From contig CM026570.1 in assembly GCA_015143295.1 (NCBI GenBank), positions 11,370,047-11,434,046 on the forward strand: 64,000 bases of DNA, read 5' to 3'. Positions 1 through 16,051 of the stretch are shown one piece after another (position 1 is the first letter of the stretch; every line of letters starts with the position of its first letter). The notes under the pieces were generated by a model. That model saw nothing but the letters and a program-made list of their open reading frames with translations, searched no databases and was not told the origin of the DNA. The position numbers were made by a program, and so were the translations under genes. This DNA comes from Tetracentron sinense. Taxonomy: Eukaryota > Streptophyta > Magnoliopsida > Trochodendrales > Trochodendraceae.

Positions 1-488
1 CATGTCACTTACTTGAAATAGTTCAGGCTACGACACCCTTGGACAGAAAAGAGTTTAATTACTACATTCTCTCTTGAAAAATAACACTTTAACCTCTAGG
101 AGAATTGCTGATGCATTATATGGCTTGCCAATGGGGAGATGGGCAGTGCCAGCTACCAATAAAAAAAAGGCAGTGCTAGCAGAGAGAGTTCAAGTCGAGT
201 ACGCTAGTCTGATTGTTGCCCATGTTCGAAATTTGACATTTCAATGTTTTATCTGCATGATGACATGCAATGCATTAACATCATTTCATGTTTTCTGTAC
301 GGGTGAAGCTTGGTCGTCACCTTTAACTTGGTAGATCTTGGAGAATAGTCGGAGTTTTCAAGTGGAGATATGCTTATTAGTTAAGAAAATTTTCAAAATG
401 TTTAACTCTTGAATAGTTGGAGTTAATTACATTCTATTATTCGATTTGTTTATTTGCTACCTAACAATGTTTCACTTTCTTCATTCAG

Positions 489-5359
<4,871 letters not shown>

Positions 5360-6471
5360 ATGTATTGCCCCTTTTTCTATGTCATTGTTGTAACATTATT
5401 TTGGTTATCTTTGATTAATACAATATGATATCGTCGAAATGTATTTTTCAAATACAACACAAAAATCTAAAAAATATCCACAACTTTAAGTGATAGAGTG
5501 ACAGAATGATTTACAATTTAACTAGTAGGAGAAAATCTAGTTGAAGCTGCAAAATTTTAGGGAAATCAATAGCTTTTTTATATTTGTTACTGTTGTGCAG
5601 ATAATTGAGAAATTTTTAGACTTTCAAAAGAAAAACCATGTCCTTTTGTCCTTTCAAAAAATAGAATATTTTTAAAAACAAAATAAATAAAAAATAAATT
5701 GCGGATACATGTCTGATTGTGAAACATGACGCCATTAATGAGCAATGCTGATGTAGATGAGCAGGACATGATACATGATAGTCTAAATCAGGTGTCTAGG
5801 AAGATAATATATATCTGAAAATTGCCTATAAAGCCAGACTGTCCTACCTCTACCTTTCTATGGTCCCACCAACAGTATATCTCCCAAGCCATGTGTTACT
5901 CAGCCAATCAAAGAAAAATTGTATTGTGGTTCAAGAAAAAAGTCTACAGATCGAACAGCTACGAGTCACTCATTCGGATTGCAAGCCAACAAAAAAAAAA
6001 GTTGATTAGATGGTAACCATCCAATCTACTGCATTACTTTGATGATAAAAAATATCAGTCTCCATTGGGTTTAGTTTCCACCTCGGAAATCTTCTTGGGT
6101 GGCACCTAGATGGTTCGAACATGGATGGGGAGGATGGCTTGAATCCTAGACTTGCAAATTGCAATCTTCACTTAATGCACCAGGGGTGATGTCTTACAAG
6201 TGGCATACATGGTTTGATAATCAATCTGGACCATCCAAATGTTGGACCAGCCCTTCTCTTGGCCAATCCAGGAACTGATCCAGAATTACATTGGACAGTT
6301 GCGAATACTCACCAGTAGTTTGCAATGTAGATCTTCAGGAGTGCAAAACCACTCTCACTTGATGCCTGTCGCGCTAGCATTCCTCAAAACGGTCTTTTGA
6401 GTGGCAAATTATAGCAAGTTATGGCTCCAATACTAGTATGCTATGTGTCCCATAAGTGCCCAAATTGAAAG
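5360..6471 (+). other. 3' UTR and unrecognised intergenic sequence
   Basis: The first 70 or so bases after the channel stop codon are T-rich and probably hold the 3' UTR and poly(A) region. The rest contains only short chance ORFs and no family I recognise. Confidence 0.5.
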
Positions 6472-6770
6472 GGGGAAGGATTGTCTCTGGCGATGCCAGA
6501 AACATGGTCTCGGGCTTCCACACATTAGGCGACATGTGGTGATAAAAAGGGGAGAACTCATTTCATTTTCTCTCCATGATTTTGACTTCTCCCCACTTGA
6601 TATCTCTCCCCATTTTTCTCACCACTTTATCGCCACATGTAGCATAATGTGTCGAGAAGTCAAAATCTCGGGTGAATGAAATGACTTCTCTGCCACATGT
6701 CACCTAATGTGTGGAAGCCCGAGACCATGTTTTCTGGCATTGCCAGAGACAATCCTTTGCCAATTGAAAG
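6463..6770. mobile_element. Foldback MITE, Mutator-like, 9-bp TSD (copy 1)
   Basis: The 9-base direct repeat AATTGAAAG at 6463-6471 and 6762-6770 flanks a 290-base element (6472-6761). Its arms are about 60 bases of near-perfect inverted repeat: AAGGATTGTCTCTGGCGATG on the left pairs with GCCAGAGACAATCCTTTGCC on the right, followed by the CATGGTCTCGGGCTTCCACA arm. A 9-bp TSD with long terminal inverted repeats points to a non-autonomous Mutator-like element. No coding capacity. A relative is at 13461-13680. Confidence 0.8.
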
Positions 6771-6899
6771 TAACTCGCGTAAGGAAATAGGAGAAACGGT
6801 TAAAGTATTTCAATAGTCCCCTCGTTGGCCGAGGAGGGGACCATTCCTTCTCGCTCTCACATAATCTTATAGCAAAATGCTACTACGGCAGACCTAACT

Positions 6900-8050
6900 T
6901 AGATGCTTTCAAGATTCATCTAAAGAAATCGATGCACACCCGATTAGAGTTTTCTGTGGGAATTCTAGATGCCAAGCATGTGCTCATCCGGTTTGCTTCA
7001 GACGATGATTATCTTTTGGTTTGGCTCAAGCCTTAAGGAGTTCTCTAACATCAATGGGAAGCTAGTTGGGTTTATTAAATGGACACCATATTTCAAGGCG
7101 GGTGCTGAACCATCTATTATCCCTCTATGGATTAATCTTCTGGGATTGCCAATAAACTTCTACAATGCGAAAGATTTGGCTGCCATTGTAAGTTTGGTTG
7201 GAAGAGTTTTGCTCGTAGATGGGCCGACGAGAAACATAACTAGAACTAGTCTTGCAAGGATCTGCATGGAAGTGGATGTTAGCAAAGATAAAATTTCAAG
7301 ATTTTGGCTAAGGTTAACTAGAGCTGGTAGATGGCAGAATATTGTATATGAGAAGAACACTGTTTTTTGCAAAAGCTGTCAAAAACCCGGACACAATGAA
7401 GACTAATGCAAGGTTGGGAATCGAATGATCTATAAGAAAGAAGAGGGTGGTAGAATCTACCAAGGGAAAAGGAACCGAGGAGGTTGGTTCAGTTGGAGAT
7501 ATGGCTGGAAATAGAGATAACATAGAAGCTAAAAAGGAAAAAAAATAAATCCAGCGAGTATCTGGGTAGCAAAACTGGCAGAAAGGCAAGAAGGGAAGGA
7601 GTAGCAGAATCTAGAAAACAATCATGAGATGATGGAAAATGACTCTTTAGGAAACAAATTTGATTATGTAAACCCAGAGGTCGTTCCAATTAATAACGTA
7701 GAAGAAACTCAGATTCAGTGCAATGAGCTCATTGAGGAAGATTCGACTACCAATAATAAGGAGAAAGAGACCAGTGATTGCAAGAGTAAAGCTAAGACTT
7801 GGGTCCCGAAAACAACATACATGGTCATTGCTACGATAGTCCATCATCAAGCTCCTAATGGAGTCCCTTCTGTAGAAGTTCAAAACACCCCTATTTCAGA
7901 TCCTACGGGGCTGGACAATCTCTCAGACAATATTGCAGTGACTTATGTCTCAAACGTACTAGGTGTTTGTGAAAATGCCCAAGCGAAGTATGATGTCAGC
8001 ATTATATCTGGTTTAGGCCAAAATATGAACTCAATTTTTCCACCTTAGTG
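6900..8050 (+). pseudogene. LINE ORF1-like fragment, DUF4283 plus zinc knuckle
   Basis: Two adjoining frames give a DUF4283 domain. The first frame (6902-7036) reads LEFSVGILDAKHVLIRF and ends in a stop. The second (from about 7035) reads KWTPYFKAGAEPSIIPLW, then IVSLVGRVLLVDGPT, ARICMEVDV and the zinc knuckle FCKSCQKPGHNED. A frameshift joins them, and a stop at 7404-7406 falls just before the last knuckle cysteine. A further open stretch, 7629-8048 in the second frame, gives a low-complexity tail including WVPKTTYMV. DUF4283 with a CCHC_4 knuckle is typical of ORF1 of plant L1 LINEs. No reverse transcriptase follows, so it is a dead fragment. Confidence 0.65.
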
Positions 8051-8149
8051 ACGATTGTGATAAGAACCCCCCATCCCCATATCAGAATTCTTCTGAGGAT
8101 CCTTCTCTATTAGATAAAGTGGAGGACACTTTAGGTTTTGAAGGAGAGG

Positions 8150-8521
8150 TGATAGTTCTATCTCTAATGCATATTTGACATTTAATTCATTTTTTAAAAA
8201 TAAATTTACCTTCAGAGACGGATTTATGGCAGTCTCTAATGGTAAAAGATCAATGGTGACAGACTAGTTCTGTCTCTAAGGCATAATTCGACATTAATTC
8301 ATTTTTAAAAATAAATTTACCTATAGAGACAGATTTATTTCCGTCTCTAATTGTAAAAGACTAATTGCGAATTTAAATGGAGTTCATTCCCGCAAAAAAG
8401 ATTGAACTCCTCCCTTGCGCTGCGTTCTTTCCCACTAGAATTCGTCGTAGCTCTAACCAAGTAGAAGGTAATGCCCTATCTCTTTGTTCTTCTCTCCCTC
8501 TCTTCTTCTTCTTCTTCTTCT

Positions 8522-8558
<37 letters not shown>

Positions 8559-8801
8559 TGTTGCAATTTTTGAAAATAGTTTTAGTGACGGATTATTTCT
8601 GTCCCTAAAAGTAAATTACTGTTAGAGACGAAAATAATTCATCACTAATTAGAGACAGATGGTGGTAACCGTCTCTAAACCCATTAATGATGCTCGCATT
8701 AGCAAAGCCAATATTTATATCACTAATGCTATTAGTGATGGGAAACGATTATTAGGCACGGATTTTGTCCGTCTCCAATCGGTAGATTTCTTGTAGTGAT
8801 G
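8150..8801. mobile_element. Right end of a CACTA (En/Spm) transposon
   Basis: Positions 8786-8798 read ATTTCTTGTAGTG, the reverse complement of the canonical CACTA terminus CACTACAAGAAAT. Upstream lie many short subterminal repeats in both orientations (AGAGACGGA / GTCTCTAA at about 8213, 8250, 8320, 8620 and 8660), as in CACTA elements. The left terminus was not found in the window, so the element is truncated or its left end has degenerated. No transposase is visible. Confidence 0.65.
8500..8556. repeat. (TTC)n then (CT)n microsatellite
   Basis: A run of TTC triplets passes directly into a CT dinucleotide run inside the CACTA end region. A short open frame across it is a by-product of the repeat. 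Confidence 0.9.
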
Positions 8802-9303
8802 GTTCATGCAACGCGATAATGGATTCTTGGTTGTAGATTATACACTACAGGTTCTGAGACAGTGATGGCGTGAATACCCATTCAAACCTCTTTTTTTCTT
8901 AGTTTTAACCTAGCCAGGAAAGTGAAGGCGCCTACGTGCTATTACTTTTGGTCTTGTAGAGAAAGTGAGGAAGAAAGAAAGTGAGGCTTGCATTCTCCTT
9001 TGGATGAATACCCCAAGAAAAATTGGAAAAGAATAAAGTAATGGCTTGAATTATACATGCTCCTAGGTCAGGTTCTATCATTTTGAAGTTCATGCAATTT
9101 AATCTTCTCCAAAATTCTGAATTTCAATATGCAACTTTCCTTGATTTCGAGCTTCCAATTTCTTTATGGAGCTCTTTGCTTTAAACCTCCATTTGTTTTG
9201 ATGTATGATATGGAAAACAATGAAATCCAAGAAAAATAATTTTTTTCACTTGTTTGTTTACATGTAAGATGTTTACCGTTGCGGAAAATAACTTATACTT
9301 TAA

Positions 9304-10202
9304 GGGTGCGTTGGGATTTGTTGAATTGGAATTTATTCAAAGAATTAAATTCCATGCATTTAAAAATTACTGAATTGGATTCCACGGAATTCAGAATTCC
9401 ATCATTTGGATGCACTACTGAATATATGGAATTGGATTGCAGAATTTTCAATTCCATTGTTTGGATAAATAAAAAAATTATGTGAAAATGTCCTCAAACT
9501 ACAAGACATCATCATTAAAAATGTGTCCAAAAGCATTCATACTAACACTGCCACTAAAACACAATCCTCATTAAAAATGTGTCCAAAAGCATATAAAATA
9601 TGATCACATGTCTTTGAAGTATATTAAAAATATATTCCATGAGTAAACTACTAATATGGATTCTAATAAAGAGGACGACTCAAGAACAACACTATCCACT
9701 TCTTCTTTTATTCATCAGGAAGATCTTTTAACAAACGAAAATTTTCAACTTTCCCACTTATGAACCTTTGGCATGCATCTAGCCCTTCCGCACTAGTAAG
9801 GTCTACCACCTTGGAGACTTCTTCATACACTTCCTTTGCACAAAACCATTCTCCTTTAATTGACATATATTTTTTAATTGATTTAACCATATCTGCAACA
9901 CCAACTATTTCTACTTGTCTTCCCCTCTTCTTTGTAGTGGATTGAGATGATGTGGATGTTGTAGCTCGTGCTCGTGCACGTGTCGTAGGGGTGTTGATAG
10001 CTTCATTGACACCTATATCATCAAGCCTCAATGAGGTTGGTTGTACATCACCAGTCTCTTCATTTAGCATAACTTCATCAACATCAGCGGCATTCTTTGC
10101 ATCTTCCCCATTATTTTTATCATGTTTCCCAGATGATGGAATTGGAATTGTGGGATGGAATTGATAATTCATTTCCCCAATTCCACAAATCCAAACACAC
10201 CC
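9304..10202 (-). mobile_element. PIF/Harbinger-type element with a gene fragment
   Basis: The left end GGGTGCGTTGGGATTTGTTG and the right end ATTCCACAAATCCAAACACA-CCC form terminal inverted repeats of about 30 bases. The flanks are TAA and TTA, an imperfect version of the trinucleotide duplication of this superfamily. Inside, on -, lies a 154-codon open frame (separate entry). A shorter relative with nearly the same ends but no such frame is at 11843-12214. Confidence 0.6.
9708..10172 (-). pseudogene. Myb/SANT-like ORF fragment in a Harbinger element
   Basis: This 154-codon open frame ends with EVYEEVSKVVDLTSAEGLDA and ENFRLLKDLPDE. That resembles the C-terminal third of the Myb/SANT-like partner proteins encoded by plant PIF/Harbinger elements, where a short helical segment follows the DNA-binding domain. 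A low-complexity middle (RARARATTSTSSQSTTKKRGR) looks like a nuclear-localisation linker. The N-terminal Myb/SANT domain itself is not visible, so I call it a truncated transposon gene, not a host gene. The family is inferred from pattern only. Confidence 0.45.
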
Positions 10203-10711
10203 TTACCGTTTGCATGCCATTTTTCTGTAAAATTATTGGCTCTTTAGATGTACTTTTAAAAATGTCAAAAGTATCTCTTATTACATATTTTTCAAAATGA
10301 GAAAATCATCTCTAATCACACTTGAAAATGACAAAAATACCCCTCATTACATATATTTTCTCAAATGACAAAAATACTTTCCCCATATATTCTTCAAAAT
10401 GACAAAATATCCATTTGCCAATATATTCCCAAATGATAAAAATATTCATCTTTATATATATTTTCCAAAATACCAAATATACCTAACGTGTAAAATAACA
10501 AATCTACATTTTTTCACATGTATTCTAAACAACAACAATTGTTAAACAAGGACTGTTAACCCCAATCTCAACATTCAAATTTTTTCTAAAGCATGGTGGT
10601 ATCAACATGTGGCTTGCTACACCTTCAACTGGTTGAAAAGAAAAGAAATCCAAACATAAGAAATTTATTGTTTACACAGTTTCTCAAGGTAACAAGTTTT
10701 TGTAGGGACAC

Positions 10712-10830
10712 TTTTTTTTTTTTGGAAGGTAAGCTGGGGTTAGGCAGACCCCTACCATAAAATATAGGTAGGATTCAATCCCAAGTCCCTGGTACGACGC
10801 CAATGGACTTTACCAACTAAGCTAGCTGGT
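10712..10830 (-). repeat. tRNA-derived SINE
   Basis: Read on -, it begins ACCAGCTAGCTTAGTTGGTA (a box A of the tRNA promoter type), continues with a box-B-like GGGATTGAATCC about 35 bases on, and ends in a run of A (a T run at 10712-10723 on +). The same head occurs at 19877-20027. Confidence 0.65.
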
Positions 10831-11392
10831 AAAATAAAATAGGGACTGATGCTATCATTTCTCTTCTTCAAATAGGAACTGATGGTATCATTTCTCTTGT
10901 TGCTACTTAATTCTGTGAGACTTTGGAAGTGACTGATGCTAATCATTTCTCTTGTTCAAATAGGGAGTTGATAAAAGTACTCTATTTACATATTTTTATT
11001 ATAATGACAAAAATATCACTTTTTATATGCGATTTTCAATTTTCCTTTAATTTAAACAAAATGAAGTAAAATAAAATAATTTTTTTGTTTACTTATTTTC
11101 AGGGATACAATCAAACCACACAAAATAAGTGAAAAAACCATCTTTTTCCTGATAAACTTTTGCAACCTAAATAATTTAGGTCGTAAAATCATTTACATAC
11201 GTACAAACAAAAGGGCCTTAACCAAAGACAATCCACTTAAATGAAGATTCACTAAAACAAGATATGGAGGTTGAAATAATGTCTTGCTTATACATGAACC
11301 GTATGCCTCAGGTTCTCTATTTCCCTTCTCCATCCGCAAAATGGCATGCTAGCTCGGGAGACATACTTCCTAATAATATTTTTACCACAAAC

Positions 11393-11395
<3 letters not shown>

Positions 11396-11430
<35 letters not shown>
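11396..11430. repeat. (AT)n microsatellite
   Basis: An uninterrupted run of AT dinucleotides of about 33 bases. Confidence 0.95.
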
Positions 11431-11435
<5 letters not shown>

Positions 11436-11842
11436 ATTAGAGTCGAGGATAAAGAAGTTAATCCACTTATCAGGTCGAACTCATATTTTATGGATCTTAA
11501 ATTATAAGAACCAACCTTTGAAGTTTGTTTCTCTGCACTCAATATTGAGTATAAATCTAAAGAGAACCATGAAATATGTCGGCTATCAAGAAAAATATCT
11601 ACTGGTCGTGTGGTTTAGGATCATCATTCGGTCAGGTCAATTTTCAGCCTCCAAGATTTCCGTCCAAGTTGGACCAGGGAACAGAGTACTACTCTAGGCT
11701 CTAGTGGAGTTTTAGAGTCTAGTGTAGAACCCACCAGGGGTTGGAACAGTCGGCTAGTTTGCTCCCTGTAGTCGTGTTTTCAATGATAGAAAATGGATGT
11801 ATATGTATTGAGAATTCTTGGGATGATTTACAAGAACTATAA

Positions 11843-12214
11843 GGGTGCGTTTGGATTTATGGAATTGGAAATGAGCCAAAGAATTGAATTTTATGGAATT
11901 AAAACATATTGAATTAAATTTCACGAAATTCAAAATTCTATCGTTTGGATGCATTATTAAATTCCTGGAGAAATGAAATCATCAGGCTTCTTTTTTGTTT
12001 TTAAATTCCACAGTAGAGTGGATTTGTCAAATAAGACCATTTTACTATGGAATTGAATCTTATAAATTTGTCTTTAAAATCACTGCTTGAATTCTCTATG
12101 GAATTAGAAAATCTTAATTCTACCCTATTTATAATGTGTCCCAAACGATGAAATTAGAATTGTCTCATGGAATTGACAATTCCGTTCTTCAATTCCATAA
12201 ATCCAAACGCACCC
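11843..12214. mobile_element. Harbinger-type MITE, short relative of 9304-10202
   Basis: The left end GGGTGCGTTTGGATTTATGG and the right end CCATAAATCCAAACGCACCC are perfect inverted repeats over 20 bases. Length is 372 bases. I could not find a clean target-site duplication. It shares its ends with the larger element at 9304-10202 and so looks like a deletion derivative. Confidence 0.7.
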
Positions 12215-13452
12215 AAGAGAGTTTAAATAGATATTCCAAAACTTCTAATATAGAAAGATCTTTTAAAGATAATCTTGATTTAATCATACCTAATCAAATC
12301 CTAAATTCAGGGGTCATCCACCAATGAGATGGTGCCTTAGGTTATGAAATAGATTTCATGAATACATTAACTATTTCCTTTTAATTAATACTATCTAATT
12401 GTGAAGAGATACACCGATAATGATATAGTGTTTCTCATTCATTTTATTACAATAAGATATTATCTAATATTCTCCCTCAAATACATGTGGATGAAAAATC
12501 TTTATGAGTTTGCCGCAACTTGAGTACTCCCTTTGTGTATAGTCAACGTTAATCTGTGAAGTCTATCTCTGTCACATCCTGCTCATATTTATGAGTATGT
12601 CGAAGCTGGTAACCCGTTAAATCAAGTTGTCACGATCAACTTCCCAAGGTATCCGAAGAATGATTTGCAATGCGTAGAAAAACTTTTGTTAGAGAGGCTT
12701 CAATAAAATAAAAAGAGATAGACTTATCACGGCTCGTAGGGAAACTTCTGAGTGGGTCGGCGCGGACACATCTTTATATAAAAAATTATATATTAAAAAA
12801 AGTTCTAGAGACATACCAACTAGGTCCTACGTGACAGCATCCTACTGTGTTGAACCCCACCACAATTGCTCACCCTTTATGACTGTTGACCATGATTGCG
12901 CTCTCTTTTCTCTCTCACTAACTGCATTAGTGTGCACGGTTCTCTGGTTTACTCTCTTTATTCAAGACTTTGATGAAGAAAATGACTGAAGATGAAACTC
13001 ATCTTTCCATCTTTCTCAGCTAAACCTGAAAACAACTTTCTCATCTAACACACCAGACAAGAACAATCAGAAAGACCACCCCTCATAGAAACCACATCTG
13101 AGTAGAAAATCAAAAGTCCTTGTGAGGTAGCTAGGCTTTAAATCCTGTCTAGAGATGTATAGCTAGCCATGCATGGATGGCCATTGTCCCACCATTCATT
13201 TGAGCCTACCTCTGAGGTTGTCATTGCTCTTAATTAATACAACCACCATTGAATTTACAGAATTTTCCTCTTGCTGTTGGCCATATTTCTCTTTGACCAT
13301 CCAGAAGAATGTGATCAATTGGAAGGTTAGGATCATCTGATTTATTCGACGTTGAGATAAAATCTCTAAAGTGGCAAACCCTTACAATGGTAGGTCTTAC
13401 CTAAGGTTTAATCCTACGTACCCAGCAACCAATCAGCATTTTTAATTCATTA
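12215..13452. other. Unrecognised intergenic sequence
   Basis: Short chance ORFs only. No protein domain, structured RNA or terminal repeat was recognised. Confidence 0.4.
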
Positions 13453-13688
13453 ATTTTTTTGGGGGAAAAAATTCGCTCTGGGGAATGCCCGAGTGGGGCG
13501 CTCGGGCATCCACAAATCAAGCGGAACATGACGATAATTTGGGGGAGAAGTCATTTTATTTTCTCCCCATGATTTTGACTTCTCCCCAATTGATATCTCC
13601 TCCCTTTTAAACGCCACATGCCCCATGATTTGTGGATGCCCGAGCGCCCATGGGGTATCCACCATAGCAAATCTTTTGCCATTTTTTT
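13453..13688. mobile_element. Foldback MITE, Mutator-like (copy 2)
   Basis: The element 13461-13680 (220 bases) is flanked by ATTTTTTT on both sides (13453-13460, 13681-13688). The arms GCTCGGGCATCCACAAATC and GATTTGTGGATGCCCGAGC are perfect inverted repeats. The core CATGATTTTGACTTCTCCCC is shared with the element at 6472-6761, so the two belong to one family with diverged arms. Confidence 0.75.
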
Positions 13689-13789
13689 TATCCTGATCCG
13701 TACATCAGGTTCTGGTTGAATTCAGGTTGGACTCTTCGTATCAATCAAAATGAGGTGATACCTAATAAATTCCCCATTTAATGTTCACT

Positions 13790-14480
13790 AAGTGGATGAA
13801 CTTGATAACCTTCATCAAACTTTTTTTTATTTTCTTATAGGAAAATAGTTAACGTACTTAGGATATCCATTTGCAAATCTAATCTAAGGCTGGTCCTCAT
13901 TATCAATCTGACTAAAATTAAAAGGTAATTTAGTCTTTTAAAAGGGACTATCATTAAATGCAGAGAAAAAAAATGCAATTTGACTTTTCATGTGTTTTTT
14001 CTTTCTCCTATTTAATGAATTTTCTCCTTTAAAAATGCCCTTATATTTAATAAAATAGTATTCAATACATAGGGGTAATATAGTCAGGTGAAAGTTACCA
14101 AGTTCACTAGTCTTGATAAAGGTTAACATTCGTCATTTATTAATAATTATATATGGGGAATGTTATTCTTCAGTACTAAGGCCATGGTGAACTTATTAAC
14201 CTTCAATATTCTTATTTACCCCTATGAATTGAATTGAATAGGGTTCTATTGAATATATTTGGAGTGAACCTTAGAAGCACCCTAATTATAAATTTATTTG
14301 TATATTAATGCTCATTTTAAGTTTACTATTTATCATAATTTAAATATAACTATTTATTTATTTAGTTACGGGAAAGGTCAACTTTCACCGATACTAGTAA
14401 ACTTGGTAACCTTCGTCATACTTTTTTACTCATATGTATTGAGTATTACTCTATTAATCTTTACTATTATAATGGGAGAG
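13790..14480. repeat. Degenerate inverted repeats
   Basis: Three related segments lie at about 13795-13835, 14060-14130 (inverted) and 14375-14440. They share forms of ACTAGTGAACTTGGTAACTT followed by a motif around TATGTATTGA. They look like arms of one or two worn MITEs; borders are not resolved. Confidence 0.4.
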
Positions 14481-14604
14481 GTAGGCGTAGCCTGAATTTT
14501 TCAAAATTCCTAAACTACCCTTATATAAAACAAAATTTTAATTTAATGTTTTACTTTAATTCCCAAACTACCCTCATCTATCTATTTAAAGAATAGAATC
14601 ACAT

Positions 14605-14705
14605 CCAATTGCGTTTGAACTCGGGGAGAGTTCAATCGCCCCCACAGGTTAACACGTGTCCCTTTTAACTCCTATTAACTGTGGTTAACTCCTTCCCCTC
14701 ACTCT
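14605..14705. repeat. Partial copy of the TTAACTGTGGTTAA foldback family
   Basis: It contains GAACTCGGGGAGAGTTCAAT, an ACACGTGTCCC stretch and TATTAACTGTGGTTAA. These also form the left arm of the fuller element near 30083-30355. Confidence 0.45.
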
Positions 14706-15044
14706 CACCTGCATCGCACGTGCCACCCGCTAGTTAAAGATAATGGTAGTTTGTTAGGGACAACTCATTATACCGAGGATGCATTAAATACCAAAGAAAA
14801 TGTTAAACTATACATCTTATCCCTTGCATTCATGTAAAAACACTAAATTACTCTTTAACTTTGGCAAGTTTCATAATTAATTAACGGAATAAGGTTGCTA
14901 GATCCCTTATCGAGTCGGGTTGGGCTGGGTTGAGGTTTGCCTTTTCAACCCATTTATAAGGAGAGGCAGATCCGGCTAGAAGATCTACTAATTATGCCAT
15001 TAATTAATGGATCCAACCCTCTGCTACCCCTAATCTGGACCATT

Positions 15045-15127
15045 TTGGGTTGGTAAGCTAGGACTGAACCTGCGACCTCTTGGTTTTAATGTAGAACATC
15101 AACCAATTGACCTACAGGTTCTACCCA
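15045..15127 (-). repeat. tRNA-derived SINE head
   Basis: Read on -, box A (TAGGTCAATTGGTTGA) and box B (AGGTTCAGTCC) sit about 35 bases apart, as in a tRNA gene, but the ends do not pair into an acceptor stem. It is therefore read as a SINE head and not a working tRNA. The family differs from the SINE at 10712-10830. Confidence 0.5.
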
Positions 15128-15269
15128 AGAATACATAACCATACAACTCAAAACAAAAACATACAATAATATGGTAATATTTTATTTTTATTTTCTCAAT
15201 TTCAATTACCATAGCACACATGTTGTACATACCATATTGTATTCAAGCCCATATTTCTTAGAAATTAAA

Positions 15270-15470
15270 TAGGAACAGGATCACTGGGGGCAAGAGAAAA
15301 CCGGAGCTCCTCAAAATATGCCTTCTGTCAGGGGTATTTTGGTAATTAAAAATTAGAAGAAGGTTATTTATGTCTATTAATTACATTTTTTAATTCTTAA
15401 AATGCCTCCATCACTGGCCTATTTTGAGGAGCTCCGGTCATCTCCTGAACCAGAGCTCCTGTTGATATTG
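15270..15470. mobile_element. Foldback MITE
   Basis: The arms ACCGGAGCTCCTCAAAATA and TATTTTGAGGAGCTCCGGT are perfect inverted repeats. Outside these the arms continue imperfectly (GGAACAGGATCACTGG against CCAGAGCTCCTG). No target-site duplication was found. Confidence 0.55.
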
Positions 15471-15844
15471 AACCTCATGTTCTCTTAAAGATATATGGCC
15501 AAAACTTGGGAGAAACATGTATTGTTCTTCATTTGTACAATTTCATTTGAAGCAAATATCTGTATTTCTATATGCAGTTTTGGTTTGATAATATTATTAC
15601 AAGATTTCTCACAAAGAAGGCTCAAAACTAACCACAGATCTTGTTTTCACAACTCAAATTAAAGTTAAAAAAAAAGATGTAATCTGAACAAGCTTTTTCT
15701 TTTTCTGTAGCAATCTCTCAGAAAAGACAACTGAGAGGGAGGAAGATCCAAAATCTAAAATTCAACTTGGAGTACCCGAGCTGAATGACTTTCTCTTCAT
15801 GACAGACATATATATGTTCTTCTATTCTCCATCTTCTATGGGTT

Positions 15845-15975
15845 TTATACACTACAGCCCAATCCTCTAGCTTCAGATCCTTTCATGATTCTCAGTCTCT
15901 TGCAGGACGAAATGAACATGCTGCAATAATAAGAAGTAGGTGCACCTTGTGAGTTTAGAGAGAGAGAGAGAGATT

Positions 15976-16051
<76 letters not shown>

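Larger units (their letters stand above)
9186..11217. mobile_element. Possible outer transposon carrying a nested Harbinger element
   Basis: The left flank CTCCATTTGTTTTGATGT near 9188 and the right flank ending ACAAACAAAAGGGCC near 11216 are roughly inverted repeats of a family also seen at about 26574-27194. The element at 9304-10202 would then be nested within it. The match is imperfect and no duplication was found. Confidence 0.3.

Noticed and set aside
15045-15127. Possible tRNA gene on -
   Set aside because: Both internal promoter boxes are visible, but the ends do not form an acceptor stem; a SINE head fits better.
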